Below are positions 8,495 through 15,957 of a DNA stretch of 39,425 nucleotides, piece after piece. Within the stretch, counting starts at the first letter, position 1. Each line of letters begins with the position of its first letter. The notes beneath the pieces were generated by a model. It ran no database searches, was not told the DNA's origin, and worked only from the letters and a program-made list of their open reading frames with translations. The stretch lies in assembly GCA_017996315.1 (NCBI GenBank), contig JAGOHE010000003.1, positions 1 through 39,425 on the forward strand. The letters run 5' to 3'. The stretch is from Kiritimatiellia bacterium. GTDB taxonomy: Bacteria > Verrucomicrobiota > Kiritimatiellia > PWTM01. The position numbers and the translations under genes were made by a program.

Positions 8495-9367
8495 TCAGGC
8501 GGACAGGACGAGCTTTTTCAGCGCGGCCGCGTCGCCTTGGTCGATGCTGACTCCCGCCGGGAGCACGTTCTGGAACGCGCCATCCGCCCACCGGCGCAAC
8601 CGGTAGAGCGTGGCAAACGTATAGTTCGGCGCCTCGCCGCCCTGGCCGCCGACAATCTCGCCGCCGCGGCGGACATTGTCCTGCATCCACGAGGGCAGGG
8701 TGAGGTGATAGGGATTACGCTGAACTTCGCCAACGTGGAAGGAAATGGCCGCGACCAGGTCGGCGACATCCGTTTCGCTCATCTCCAGCATGATGTTGGG
8801 CGTGCCCATCGCCGCCCAGAATTCAGTTTCGATAACGAGGGTCGAGAATCGCCCGCCCAGCATCCGCATGGCCTCCACCACCAGATGATGCGTGCCGATA
8901 TGCGTGCCGTTCCAATCCCCATCATGCGGGAACATGACCACGCCGGGCTTTTCTTCCTCGAGCATGCCGGCGATGATGCCGACGGCGCGCGACCAGTTGG
9001 CCGGATCGCTATCCTTGCCCTTGGGACTGATCTTCTCAAGTCCGCCCGGCTGCGTGGTGCGAAGGCCGAAGCCCAGGTATTCGCACGCGGCGCGGAGTTC
9101 TTCCAGACGCGCGGCCTGGCGCTGCTTGTTGGAGCCTTGAGTGACGGCGACGTTGATCACCGGGCATCCTACTTCGCGCATCAGGCGAACCGCCATGCCG
9201 CCGATGATGCATTCATCATCCGGGTGGGGTGCGAACAGCAGCACTTTGGGGGCGTCCGCCTGAACCGGGGACCGCGGCGTTGGGGCAATGCCACCGAGCG
9301 GAAGTTTCCGTCCATCGCTCATGAGCCGCGCGTATCCCTGCACCATGGCCAGATATGGATTATTCAT
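8495..9367 (-). CDS. PIG-L (LmbE-like) zinc-dependent N-deacetylase
   Basis: A 290-residue member of the PIG-L/LmbE family, zinc enzymes that remove acetyl groups from N-acetylglucosamine-type sugars in free, thiol-linked (MshB, BshB) or lipid-linked form. The first metal motif is HPDDE at 48-52, with Asp50 as the likely general base. The second is DWNGTHIGTHH at 151-161, supplying a further His ligand. There is no signal peptide, so it acts in the cytoplasm. It is the first gene of the minus-strand run, transcribed away from parB. Upstream only a weak AAAGGG Shine-Dalgarno is seen. Next to an aminotransferase, dehydrogenase and NagB it probably exposes a sugar amine, but a bacillithiol-like thiol pathway cannot be excluded. 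Confidence 0.9.
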   Translation of the reverse strand: MNNPYLAMVQGYARLMSDGRKLPLGGIAPTPRSPVQADAPKVLLFAPHPDDECIIGGMAVRLMREVGCPVINVAVTQGSNKQRQAARLEELRAACEYLGFGLRTTQPGGLEKISPKGKDSDPANWSRAVGIIAGMLEEEKPGVVMFPHDGDWNGTHIGTHHLVVEAMRMLGGRFSTLVIETEFWAAMGTPNIMLEMSETDVADLVAAISFHVGEVQRNPYHLTLPSWMQDNVRRGGEIVGGQGGEAPNYTFATLYRLRRWADGAFQNVLPAGVSIDQGDAAALKKLVLSA

Positions 9368-9393
9368 GAGGAACCCTTTCTACAATGGTATAT

Positions 9394-9405
9394 TTCCGGT
9401 CGGAA
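9394..9405. promoter_or_regulatory. Short perfect dyad in the PIG-L/parB divergent region
   Basis: TTCCG-GT-CGGAA is a 12-base perfect inverted repeat 27 bases upstream of the PIG-L start. It is embedded in AT-rich flanks (TATAT on both sides) that stand out from the GC-rich surroundings. On the minus strand a TATATT box overlaps its edge. It could be an operator for the amino-sugar operon. Short dyads occur by chance, so this is tentative. The rest of the 220-base gap holds only the parB promoter element. Confidence 0.3.
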
Positions 9406-9528
9406 TATATCACGAGCGTGCCGTGTATCCGCAAGAAATAAAACGGACCTTCCGTGAAGGGGTGTGCGCATTCCCGCCCCGGAGGTTGGAATCCGCCGAT
9501 CTTCCAGCGCATCAATTGATCCCTGATC

Positions 9529-9537
9529 TGCTATGAT
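9529..9537 (+). promoter_or_regulatory. parB: Extended -10 element for parB
   Basis: TGCTATGAT fits the extended -10 form TGnTATAAT with one mismatch. No good -35 box lies 17 bases upstream, as is usual for extended -10 promoters. Transcription would start near 9544, leaving a leader of about 44 bases that contains the GGAGGT Shine-Dalgarno at 9573-9578. Confidence 0.45.
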
Positions 9538-9587
9538 GATCAAATCGCGGGTGTCCATCAGTGGAATCCGTCGGAGGTGGAGGCTTC

Positions 9588-10559
9588 ATGACTGCACAAG
9601 CAAAAGGCGGACTGGGACGCGGGCTCGGCGCATTGATCGCTCCGCGCAGATCCGAGTCGGGGACGTCGGACGCGAGTCCGGCGGCGGCCGCTTCGGCGGC
9701 GCTCAGCGCCGCGGCCCACGCGCATGCCGCGCAGACCCCCGGGGGTCCCCCTTCGATGGTGGAGGTCGGGCGGATTCGCGCCAACCGCCGCCAACCGCGG
9801 CATCGGTTTGAAGCCGAGCCGATGGACGAGCTGGTCTCCAGCATCCGCGCCCATGGAATTTTGCAGCCGCTGATTGTCCGCCGGTCGGACGAGGGTTACG
9901 AGCTGATCGCCGGCGAGCGCCGCCTGCGCGCCGCTCGCGCCATCGGCCTGACCTCCGTTCCGGCCCGGCTGGTGGACTGCGACGACGCGACCGCCCTGGA
10001 ATGGGCGCTGGTCGAAAACCTGCAGCGCGAAAATCTGAATCCGATTGAGGAGGCCGACGGCTACCGGGAACTGCAGGAGCAGTTCAAGCTGACCCAGGAA
10101 CAGGTCGCCGAACGGGTCGGCAAACCGCGAGCCACCGTGGCGAACGCGCTGCGCCTGCTGTCCTTGCCCGCGGACGTCCGTGAAATGGTCGAACAGGGCC
10201 GTCTGGCGGCCGGGCACGCCAAGGTGCTGCTCTCCGCGCCCACCGGGTTGATGTCCGCCCTCGCGCGCCAATGCGCGATCGAAGGTTGGTCGGTCCGCGA
10301 TCTCGAACGCGAAGCGGCCAAGCGATCGCGCGGCGTCGCGCCCCGGAAGCCCCGAGTGGCCCGGGACGATGTGCCACCCGAGCATGCTCGCGATCTGCAG
10401 GAGCTATTGCAGCAGAAACTCGGCACCGCGGTGCGCGTGACTTCAAGCCAGACGTTGCCCAACGGCAAGAAGCGCCGCGGCCGGATCGAGATTGATTACC
10501 TGACCGCCGACGATCTCGATCGCCTCATGCTGATCCTCGGCCTGTCCAACGAATTTTGA
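9588..10559 (+). CDS. parB: Chromosome partitioning protein ParB
   Basis: A 323-residue ParB/Spo0J CTPase clamp that binds parS sites and loads onto the origin region for segregation with ParA. The N-terminal GGLGRGLGALI (7-17) is the ParA-stimulating tail. An Ala-rich linker (about 30-50) follows. GERRLRAAR at 109-117 is the CTP-binding motif, and the stretch around 150-190 (TQEQVAERVGKPRATVANALRLL) is the DNA-binding helix-turn-helix. A dimerisation domain ends the protein. ATG 9588 was preferred to GTG 9561 because GGAGGT (9573-9578) lies nine bases before it and the protein then starts with the usual tail. parA is not next to it: the upstream gene is divergent and unrelated, and the downstream gene overlaps its stop. 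Confidence 0.96.
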   Translation: MTAQAKGGLGRGLGALIAPRRSESGTSDASPAAAASAALSAAAHAHAAQTPGGPPSMVEVGRIRANRRQPRHRFEAEPMDELVSSIRAHGILQPLIVRRSDEGYELIAGERRLRAARAIGLTSVPARLVDCDDATALEWALVENLQRENLNPIEEADGYRELQEQFKLTQEQVAERVGKPRATVANALRLLSLPADVREMVEQGRLAAGHAKVLLSAPTGLMSALARQCAIEGWSVRDLEREAAKRSRGVAPRKPRVARDDVPPEHARDLQELLQQKLGTAVRVTSSQTLPNGKKRRGRIEIDYLTADDLDRLMLILGLSNEF

Positions 10560-11098
10560 CCGCCGTGGACGAAATCCTTATCGAACCTCCCCTGACCGAG
10601 GAACGCGCACGCGCATTGCGCGCCGGTCAACCGGTGCGAATCTCGGGCGTACTCTACGCGGCGCGCGATGCCGCCCACGCGCGATTGATCCAGGCGCTCG
10701 ACCGGGGCGAGCCCCTGCCGTTCGATCCGGAAGGCGCGATCATCTATTACGTCGGCCCTACGCCCGGTCATTCCGGCCAGATCGTGGGATCCGCGGGTCC
10801 GACCACCAGCGAACGGATGGATGCGTACGCTCCGCGTTTGATAGAGCGGGGTGTCCGCGGAACCATGGGCAAAGGCGAGCGCACGGCGCCGGTGGTCGAG
10901 GCCATGCGCCGGTATGGGGCCGTCTATTTTGCCGCGATCGGCGGCATGGGCGCGCTGCTCGGCCGGGCGATCGTGTCCGCCGAAGTCATCGCCTATCCCG
11001 ACTTGGGCACCGAAGCCCTGCGTAAACTCGTGGTGAAGGATTTTCCCGCATGGGTGGGGCAGGATGCTCAGGGCGGAAGCATCTTCCGCCATCTTTGA
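10556..11098 (+). CDS. Fe-S hydro-lyase beta subunit (class I fumarase / tartrate dehydratase type)
   Basis: A 180-residue protein equal to the C-terminal (beta) part of class I fumarases and to the small subunit of two-subunit fumarase and L-tartrate dehydratase. Recognisable parts are GPTPGHSGQIVGSAGPTTS near 63-81 and GKGERTAPVVEAM near 102-114. The alpha subunit, which holds the 4Fe-4S cluster, is not in the window, so this half alone would not be active. The start is either TTG 10556, overlapping the parB stop, or GTG 10565; no Shine-Dalgarno favours one, so translation probably follows parB by coupling. Fumarate/malate or tartrate are the likely substrates. The family is clear but the substrate is not. 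Confidence 0.87.
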   Translation: MTAVDEILIEPPLTEERARALRAGQPVRISGVLYAARDAAHARLIQALDRGEPLPFDPEGAIIYYVGPTPGHSGQIVGSAGPTTSERMDAYAPRLIERGVRGTMGKGERTAPVVEAMRRYGAVYFAAIGGMGALLGRAIVSAEVIAYPDLGTEALRKLVVKDFPAWVGQDAQGGSIFRHL

Positions 11099-11158
11099 TG
11101 AACTCGTCAGCGCATCGGAAATCGCCTACGCTATCGCCCAGCGTAATGAGGAATCTTC

Positions 11159-11476
11159 ATGACGGATCGTCAGTGGCTGGATGTATGCGCGGAGACGGAT
11201 TTTCTGGAAACCGATCGCCGGGAATGGACGGGGCCGGATGGCGAGGAGGTCATCGTGATCCGCAAAGATCGCCAGTATTTCGCCCTGAGCAACCAATGCA
11301 CCCATGCGCAGGCGCTGATGATCGGCGCGACCATTGATGGCTACGAGATCGAATGCCCCCTGCACGGCGCGCGATTCGATATCCGGTCCGGCCGGGTCAC
11401 GGCGCCTCCCGCGACCACGTCGTTGAAGTGCTACCCGGTTCGTGTCGCCGACGGCCGCGTGTGGATCCGAATCTGA
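11159..11476 (+). CDS. Rieske [2Fe-2S] ferredoxin
   Basis: A 105-residue single-domain Rieske protein. The cluster ligands are visible as Cys47-x-His49 (CTH) and Cys66-x2-His69 (CPLH), with the usual 16-residue spacing. There is no membrane anchor, so it is a soluble electron carrier of the NirD / dioxygenase-ferredoxin type and not a bc1 subunit. GAGGA at 11148-11152 precedes the ATG. It follows the fumarase-type gene by 60 bases and precedes a small unknown gene by 10. No oxygenase or nitrite reductase is nearby, so its partner is unknown; a link to the Fe-S hydro-lyase is only suggested by position. Confidence 0.92.
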   Translation: MTDRQWLDVCAETDFLETDRREWTGPDGEEVIVIRKDRQYFALSNQCTHAQALMIGATIDGYEIECPLHGARFDIRSGRVTAPPATTSLKCYPVRVADGRVWIRI

Positions 11477-11486
11477 GCGGGGAATC

Positions 11487-11744
11487 ATGTCCAAACCTGT
11501 ATCATGGACCGAGCGGTTGCCCGATGGAGTGAAACGGGAGGTTCGGGTGACCTTTCTCGGCGCGCGCGATCTGCGCTGGCAATCGTTGCGCTCGGATGCG
11601 GAGGGCTGGGTGTATGATTTTCCTCCATCCGCGGAAGACTGGGAAGCGTTGACCGAGCGTATCGAGGCCCGCTACCGGCGGCGATCGGCGAGTTTGAAGC
11701 AGGTCGAATTGGTCCGGCGCCTGCGAAAGGAATCTGGTTTGTGA
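11487..11744 (+). CDS. Small protein of unknown function
   Basis: An 85-residue, charged protein that I do not recognise. It opens with SKPVSWTERLPDG, has a central part rich in Trp and aromatic residues (LRWQSLRSD, WVYDFPPSAEDWEAL), and ends in a basic, probably helical segment (EARYRRRSASLKQVELVRRLRK). No signal peptide, membrane helix or metal motif is seen. ATG 11487 was chosen because GCGGGGA (11477-11483) can act as a Shine-Dalgarno; a reading from 11442 would overlap the Rieske gene. Its stop overlaps the surE start (GTGA), so it is coupled to surE. The tight packing between two real genes supports that it is expressed. Confidence 0.72.
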   Translation: MSKPVSWTERLPDGVKREVRVTFLGARDLRWQSLRSDAEGWVYDFPPSAEDWEALTERIEARYRRRSASLKQVELVRRLRKESGL

Positions 11745-12496
11745 ATATATTAGTGTCGAATGACGATGGCATCTACGCCCCTGGAATTGCCGCGCTGGTG
11801 AGCTCGCTCGCGCCGCTGGGGCAGGTGACGGTGGTCGCGCCCAGTTCCGAGCGGAGCGCGGTCGGACACGCCATTACCATCTCCGATCCGATCAAAGTGC
11901 GGGAAGTCAGCCGGAACGGATGGCACGGTTTTGCCGTGGGCGGCACGCCCGCGGATGCTGTGAAACTGGCGGTCTGCACGCTGCTGCCGAAACCGCCCGA
12001 TGTGGTGGTGAGCGGGATCAACCTGGGGCCGAACGCGGGAATTGCGGTGTTGTATTCCGGAACGGTCTCGGCGGCGACCGAAGGAACGATCCTGCAAATT
12101 CCCAGCATGGCCGTCTCGCTGAACACATTTGAACATCCGCATTGGGAGACAGCCGCGGAGGTGGCCCGAAAGCTGACAGAGCGCCTGTGCGCGACTCCTC
12201 TGCCGCACGGGGTGCTGCTGAATGTCAATGTGCCCAATGTTCCGCTCGCTGATCTTCGGGGCTACCGGTCCACGAGCATGGCGCGATCGCGGTTCATCGA
12301 AACGTTCCATGCGCGCAAGGATCCGCGCGGCGGCGCCTACTATTGGATGGACGGCTATCTGGAGGTGCTGGGCGAGCGGGAGGGCACGGATCTCGAGGCG
12401 CTGGAGTCTGGATTTGTCTCCATGACGCCGATTCATTTCGACCTGACCCACACGGCTTCCCGCCATCAGTTGGCCAGCTGGGCCGACGAACTGTAG
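11741..12496 (+). CDS. surE: 5'-nucleotidase SurE
   Basis: A 251-residue metal-dependent phosphatase that acts on nucleoside 5'- and 3'-monophosphates and short polyphosphates, linked to stationary-phase survival and damage repair. The N-terminal VSNDDGIYAPG provides metal ligands Asp8 and Asp9; SSERSAVGHAIT supplies the Ser/Thr ligand region; VSGINLGPNAG near 88-98 supplies the Asn ligand. The length is normal. It starts with GTG 11741, overlapping the stop of the small upstream gene, with no separate Shine-Dalgarno, so it is probably translated by coupling. In many bacteria surE travels with pcm or nlpD; here neither is present. Confidence 0.95.
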   Translation: MNILVSNDDGIYAPGIAALVSSLAPLGQVTVVAPSSERSAVGHAITISDPIKVREVSRNGWHGFAVGGTPADAVKLAVCTLLPKPPDVVVSGINLGPNAGIAVLYSGTVSAATEGTILQIPSMAVSLNTFEHPHWETAAEVARKLTERLCATPLPHGVLLNVNVPNVPLADLRGYRSTSMARSRFIETFHARKDPRGGAYYWMDGYLEVLGEREGTDLEALESGFVSMTPIHFDLTHTASRHQLASWADEL

Positions 12497-12695
12497 CGTT
12501 TGAGGTGTCTCGGTTCTGATCGCTGCCCGCGGGATGGCGTGGATGCAACGGAGGACTCGCGGCCAGCCCGGACGCCCGTCGGGCGTGAGATGGGATCGCA
12601 AGGATTCAGCTTTTTTTGCGCGCATTTCTCCCTATCCATCGAAAACGCCAATGCTCCCGCCACCTCGTTGCCGGCCCAGCGATCGCGCATTCGGA
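12497..12695. other. Non-coding gap after surE with a hairpin and a T run
   Basis: Nothing protein-like is evident here on either strand. A short hairpin, ACGCCC-GTC-GGGCGT, lies at 12572-12586, and a run of seven T follows at 12611-12617. The 24-base distance between them is too long for a canonical intrinsic terminator, so I do not call one. The end of this gap leads into the promoter of the ABC transporter operon. Confidence 0.4.
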
Positions 12696-12724
12696 TTGTC
12701 CGCGATGGACCGGTTGCATAGAAT
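12696..12724 (+). promoter_or_regulatory. Sigma70-type promoter, probably leaderless, for the ABC transporter operon
   Basis: TTGTCC (12696-12701), a 17-base spacer, then TAGAAT (12719-12724). The ATG of the binding-protein gene begins at 12731, seven bases after the end of the -10 box. That is where transcription would start, so the mRNA would have no leader. No Shine-Dalgarno is seen between. The same arrangement recurs before gcvT, the GHL10 gene and coaBC. Confidence 0.65.
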
Positions 12725-12730
12725 AACCCG

Positions 12731-14977
12731 ATGGATCGGACGAACGGATATCTTGCGGCCGGCATGGCCGCGTGTCTGGGGTTAAGCGCCCTCGGGCTTT
12801 CCCGGTGCGATAACAGTCCGTATCCGCCAGCGGATCGCGCGTCCCGCACGCTGTTTCTGTATTCCGTCACTCCGACCTCCAAGCTCGATCCCGCGACATC
12901 CTATTACACGCACGAAGGGGACGTGATCGACAACATCTATGAGCCGCCGTTCGACTATCACTACCTGAAGCGCCCCTACGAGCTGATTCCGCTGATCGCC
13001 GAGCGTATTCCCGAGGCCGTGTGCCGGGATGCCCATGGCGAGGTTCTGCCCGCCGCCGCCCCGGATGAGCAGGTGGCGCGCGTGGAATACGTAATTCCTC
13101 TGCGCAAAGGCATTCGCTACCAGCCCCATCCCTGTTTTGCCCGCGGCCCGGATGGCGCCCCGCTGTATCGCAACCTGACATCGGGAGACCTGCGCGGAAT
13201 TGAAACGCCCAACGATTTTCCCGTTCTCGGGACCCGGGAGGTGGTGGCGGGGGATATTGTGTTCGCGATTCGCCGCCTTGCGGACCCGCGCATTGCATGC
13301 CCCATCCAGCAGACGCTTGGACGCAGCATCGCGGGCTTCTCCGAGTTGGGCAACGCGTACGAAGATCGTGTCAGCCGGGAGCGGGAGCGGCGAAAGGCGG
13401 AGGGCGGACCGGCCTACGATGCGGTGGCGGATGAGCGGGAGCGGCCCATCGTGGTGGAGTACATGTCACCGGAGTTCCGTTTCGAGGGCGCGCAGGCGCC
13501 GGACGATTACACCCTGAAGATCGTGCTGACCCGCCGGTATCCGCAGATACTCTACTGGATGGCGATGCATTTCTTCGCGCCCCTTCCGCACGAGGCGCTG
13601 GAGTTTTACGCGCAGGCGCCTCTCGCCGAGAAACAGATGTCCATCAATACCTGGCCCGTCGGATCGGGGCCGTATCTGCTCAGCCAGTACGATCCCACAC
13701 GGGAGATCGTGCTCGCGCGCAATCCGAATTTTGAGGGACGGCCCTATCCTTCGGAAGGAGAGCCGGACGATGCGGAACGCGGTCTGCTCCGCGACGCGGG
13801 GCGGACAATTCCGCTGAACGATCGAGTGGTGATGACTCTCGAGAAGGAACCCATTCCGCAGTGGAATAAATTTCTCCAGGGATATTACGACGTATCGGCG
13901 ATCACCCCGGAGGCCTTCGATCGCGCGGTCAGTCTCAGCACCTCCGGGGATGCCACGCTGACCCCCGAGTTGGCGTCCAAGGGTATCCAGATGACCAGCG
14001 CAGTATCGGCATCCATGTTCTACTTCGGCTTCAACATGCGCGACGATACCGTTGGCGGTCTCACGGATCGTGGGCGCAAACTCCGGCAGGCCATTTCCAT
14101 CGCCCTCGATTATCAGGAATATCTCGATATCTTCGCCAACGGGCAGGGAGTTGTGGCTCAGGATCCCATTCCGCCGGGTATATTCGGATCCCGGACCGGA
14201 CCGGAAGGCGTAAACCCCTTCACGGATGTCTGGGATGCCGGACAGCGCCGTCCGCGGCGGCGCAGCCTCGACGATGCGCGCCGGCTGCTGGGTGAGGCGG
14301 GGTATCCCAACGGACGCACACCCGATGGGCATTCGCTCGTGATCTATCTCGACCACTCGCAGGGGGGCGAGCCGACCTTTGTCAGCCGGTTCGAGTGGAT
14401 GCGTCAGCGGCTCGCGTTGATCGGCATCGACCTGCAGGAACGCGGCACGGAGCTGAAGCGATTCCGCGAGAAAATGGACCAGGGCGCCTTCATGACCTGC
14501 ATGATGGGCTGGAGCGCCGACTATCCCGATCCGGAGAATTTTCTATTTCTGTATTACGGGCCGAACTCGCGCGTGGACTCCGGCGGAGGAGGGGAGAACA
14601 GCACCAACTACCGCAATCCCGAGTACGACGCGCTCTTCTCCCGGATGGAAGCGATGTCCAACGGACCGGAACGCCAGGAGATCATCGACCGGATGCTGGC
14701 CATCCTGCGCGAGGATGCACCCATGTGCTTCGGCTATTTCCCGCGCGCCTACGTGCTGTATCATTCCTGGCTGCGCAATGGAAAAACCCATCTGATGAGC
14801 CGGAACATTTATCAATATCGTTGGGCGGTGGCGGAGGACCGCGTGCGCCGGCAGACGGAGTGGAACCGTCCGCGCATTCTTCCGATTCTGGCGCTGGAAG
14901 CGCTGTTTCTGGCGGGGCTGTGGCCGGCGATCCAAGCCTACCGCCGATCCGAGCGCGGGGGGGCGGTGCGATGCTGA
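12731..14977 (+). CDS. ABC transporter extracellular solute-binding protein, family 5 (peptide type)
   Basis: A 748-residue SBP_bac_5 protein, larger than the usual 500-600. It should capture oligopeptides or similar solutes outside the inner membrane for the permeases that follow. The N-terminus is a signal-like hydrophobic stretch (residues 7-23) ending in LSRC; the Cys could be lipidated, but Arg at -1 is unusual for a lipobox. Family features include YEPPFDY, a DYTLKIVL region near 258, GSGPYLLSQYDP near 315 and GWSADYPDPENFLFLYYG near 595. Unusually, the C-terminus has a second hydrophobic helix (ILPILALEALFLAGLWPAI) followed by basic residues, suggesting a membrane anchor. Its stop overlaps the permease start by seven bases. 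A leaderless promoter lies directly upstream. Confidence 0.93.
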   Translation: MDRTNGYLAAGMAACLGLSALGLSRCDNSPYPPADRASRTLFLYSVTPTSKLDPATSYYTHEGDVIDNIYEPPFDYHYLKRPYELIPLIAERIPEAVCRDAHGEVLPAAAPDEQVARVEYVIPLRKGIRYQPHPCFARGPDGAPLYRNLTSGDLRGIETPNDFPVLGTREVVAGDIVFAIRRLADPRIACPIQQTLGRSIAGFSELGNAYEDRVSRERERRKAEGGPAYDAVADERERPIVVEYMSPEFRFEGAQAPDDYTLKIVLTRRYPQILYWMAMHFFAPLPHEALEFYAQAPLAEKQMSINTWPVGSGPYLLSQYDPTREIVLARNPNFEGRPYPSEGEPDDAERGLLRDAGRTIPLNDRVVMTLEKEPIPQWNKFLQGYYDVSAITPEAFDRAVSLSTSGDATLTPELASKGIQMTSAVSASMFYFGFNMRDDTVGGLTDRGRKLRQAISIALDYQEYLDIFANGQGVVAQDPIPPGIFGSRTGPEGVNPFTDVWDAGQRRPRRRSLDDARRLLGEAGYPNGRTPDGHSLVIYLDHSQGGEPTFVSRFEWMRQRLALIGIDLQERGTELKRFREKMDQGAFMTCMMGWSADYPDPENFLFLYYGPNSRVDSGGGGENSTNYRNPEYDALFSRMEAMSNGPERQEIIDRMLAILREDAPMCFGYFPRAYVLYHSWLRNGKTHLMSRNIYQYRWAVAEDRVRRQTEWNRPRILPILALEALFLAGLWPAIQAYRRSERGGAVRC

Positions 14978-15951
14978 CCTATCTGATCCGCCGTGTGCTC
15001 TACGCCCTTCCGATCCTGATCGGGGTGAACCTGCTGACCTTCACCTTGTTCTTCGTGGTGTCGTCGCCGGACGATATGGCCCGGCAGATTCTGGGCGACA
15101 AGCGGGTGGACCGGCAGGCGATGGAAAACTGGAAACGAGAACGGGGCTATCACCTGCCTCGCGTATGGAACGCGCAGGAGCAGGGTGTCGCGCGCGTCAC
15201 CCAGACCATTTTCTGGCAAAAGAGCATGAAGCTGTTCGTGTTTCAGATGGGCGTTTCGGATCTCGACGGCAGCTCCATTGCCCGGGAAGTCCGCCGCCGC
15301 ATCGCGCCGTCGCTGCACATCACCCTGCCGATGTTCCTGATTTCGCTGGGCATCGACATCGTCCTGGCCATGCTGGTGGCGTTTTACCGCGGGAGTTATA
15401 TCGACGCATTCGGCCTCGTCGTGTGCGTCGTGCTCATGTCGGTATCCATGCTGTTTTACATCATCGGCGGGCAGTTCCTGTTTGCGAAGTTCCTCCGCCT
15501 GTATCCCATCTCCGGGTATGCGGACGGATTGGAGGGGATGCGCTTTGTCCTGCTCCCCGTGGTGATCGGCATTCTGGCCGGCATCGGGAGCGCCGTGCGG
15601 TTCAATCGGACGGTGTTTCTGGAAGAAATCAACAAGGACTATATCCGCACCGCCCGGGCGAAAGGGCTGAGCGAGGGCGCCGTGCTGTTCCGGCACGTGC
15701 TGAAGAACGCCATGATCCCCATTCTGACCTCGGTGGTGGTGCAGATTCCGTTCCTGATCATGGGCAACCTGCTGCTCGAAAATTTCTTCGCAATTCCCGG
15801 GCTGGGCAGCTACCTGATTGACGCCATCCGGCAGCAGGATTTCTCGGCCGTGTGCGCCATGGTCTATCTCGGATCGCTGCTGTATGTCGTTTCGCTCGTG
15901 CTCGTGGATGTCTCCTATACGCTGGTGGACCCCCGGGTCCGGATCGGATAA
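14971..15951 (+). CDS. ABC transporter permease (OppB/DppB type)
   Basis: A 326-residue inner-membrane permease of the peptide/nickel importer family (BPD_transp_1). It starts with the typical MLTYLIRRVLYALPILIGV and a first transmembrane helix, then a periplasmic stretch, then five further hydrophobic segments. The cytoplasmic coupling motif is ARAKGLSEGAVLFRHVLKNA (about 229-248), and the end LVDVSYTLVDPRVRIG is characteristic. ATG 14971 was chosen for the correct family N-terminus; it lies inside the end of the binding-protein gene, so translation is coupled. The periplasmic loop after the first helix is long and charged (about residues 30-110), as in microcin-C/YejB-like permeases. Confidence 0.95.
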   Translation: MLTYLIRRVLYALPILIGVNLLTFTLFFVVSSPDDMARQILGDKRVDRQAMENWKRERGYHLPRVWNAQEQGVARVTQTIFWQKSMKLFVFQMGVSDLDGSSIAREVRRRIAPSLHITLPMFLISLGIDIVLAMLVAFYRGSYIDAFGLVVCVVLMSVSMLFYIIGGQFLFAKFLRLYPISGYADGLEGMRFVLLPVVIGILAGIGSAVRFNRTVFLEEINKDYIRTARAKGLSEGAVLFRHVLKNAMIPILTSVVVQIPFLIMGNLLLENFFAIPGLGSYLIDAIRQQDFSAVCAMVYLGSLLYVVSLVLVDVSYTLVDPRVRIG

Positions 15952-15957
15952 TTGCGG

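Noticed and set aside
12572-12617. Hairpin followed by seven T after surE, as a terminator.
   Set aside because: The T run lies 24 bases after the stem, too far for intrinsic termination; kept only as a description of the gap.
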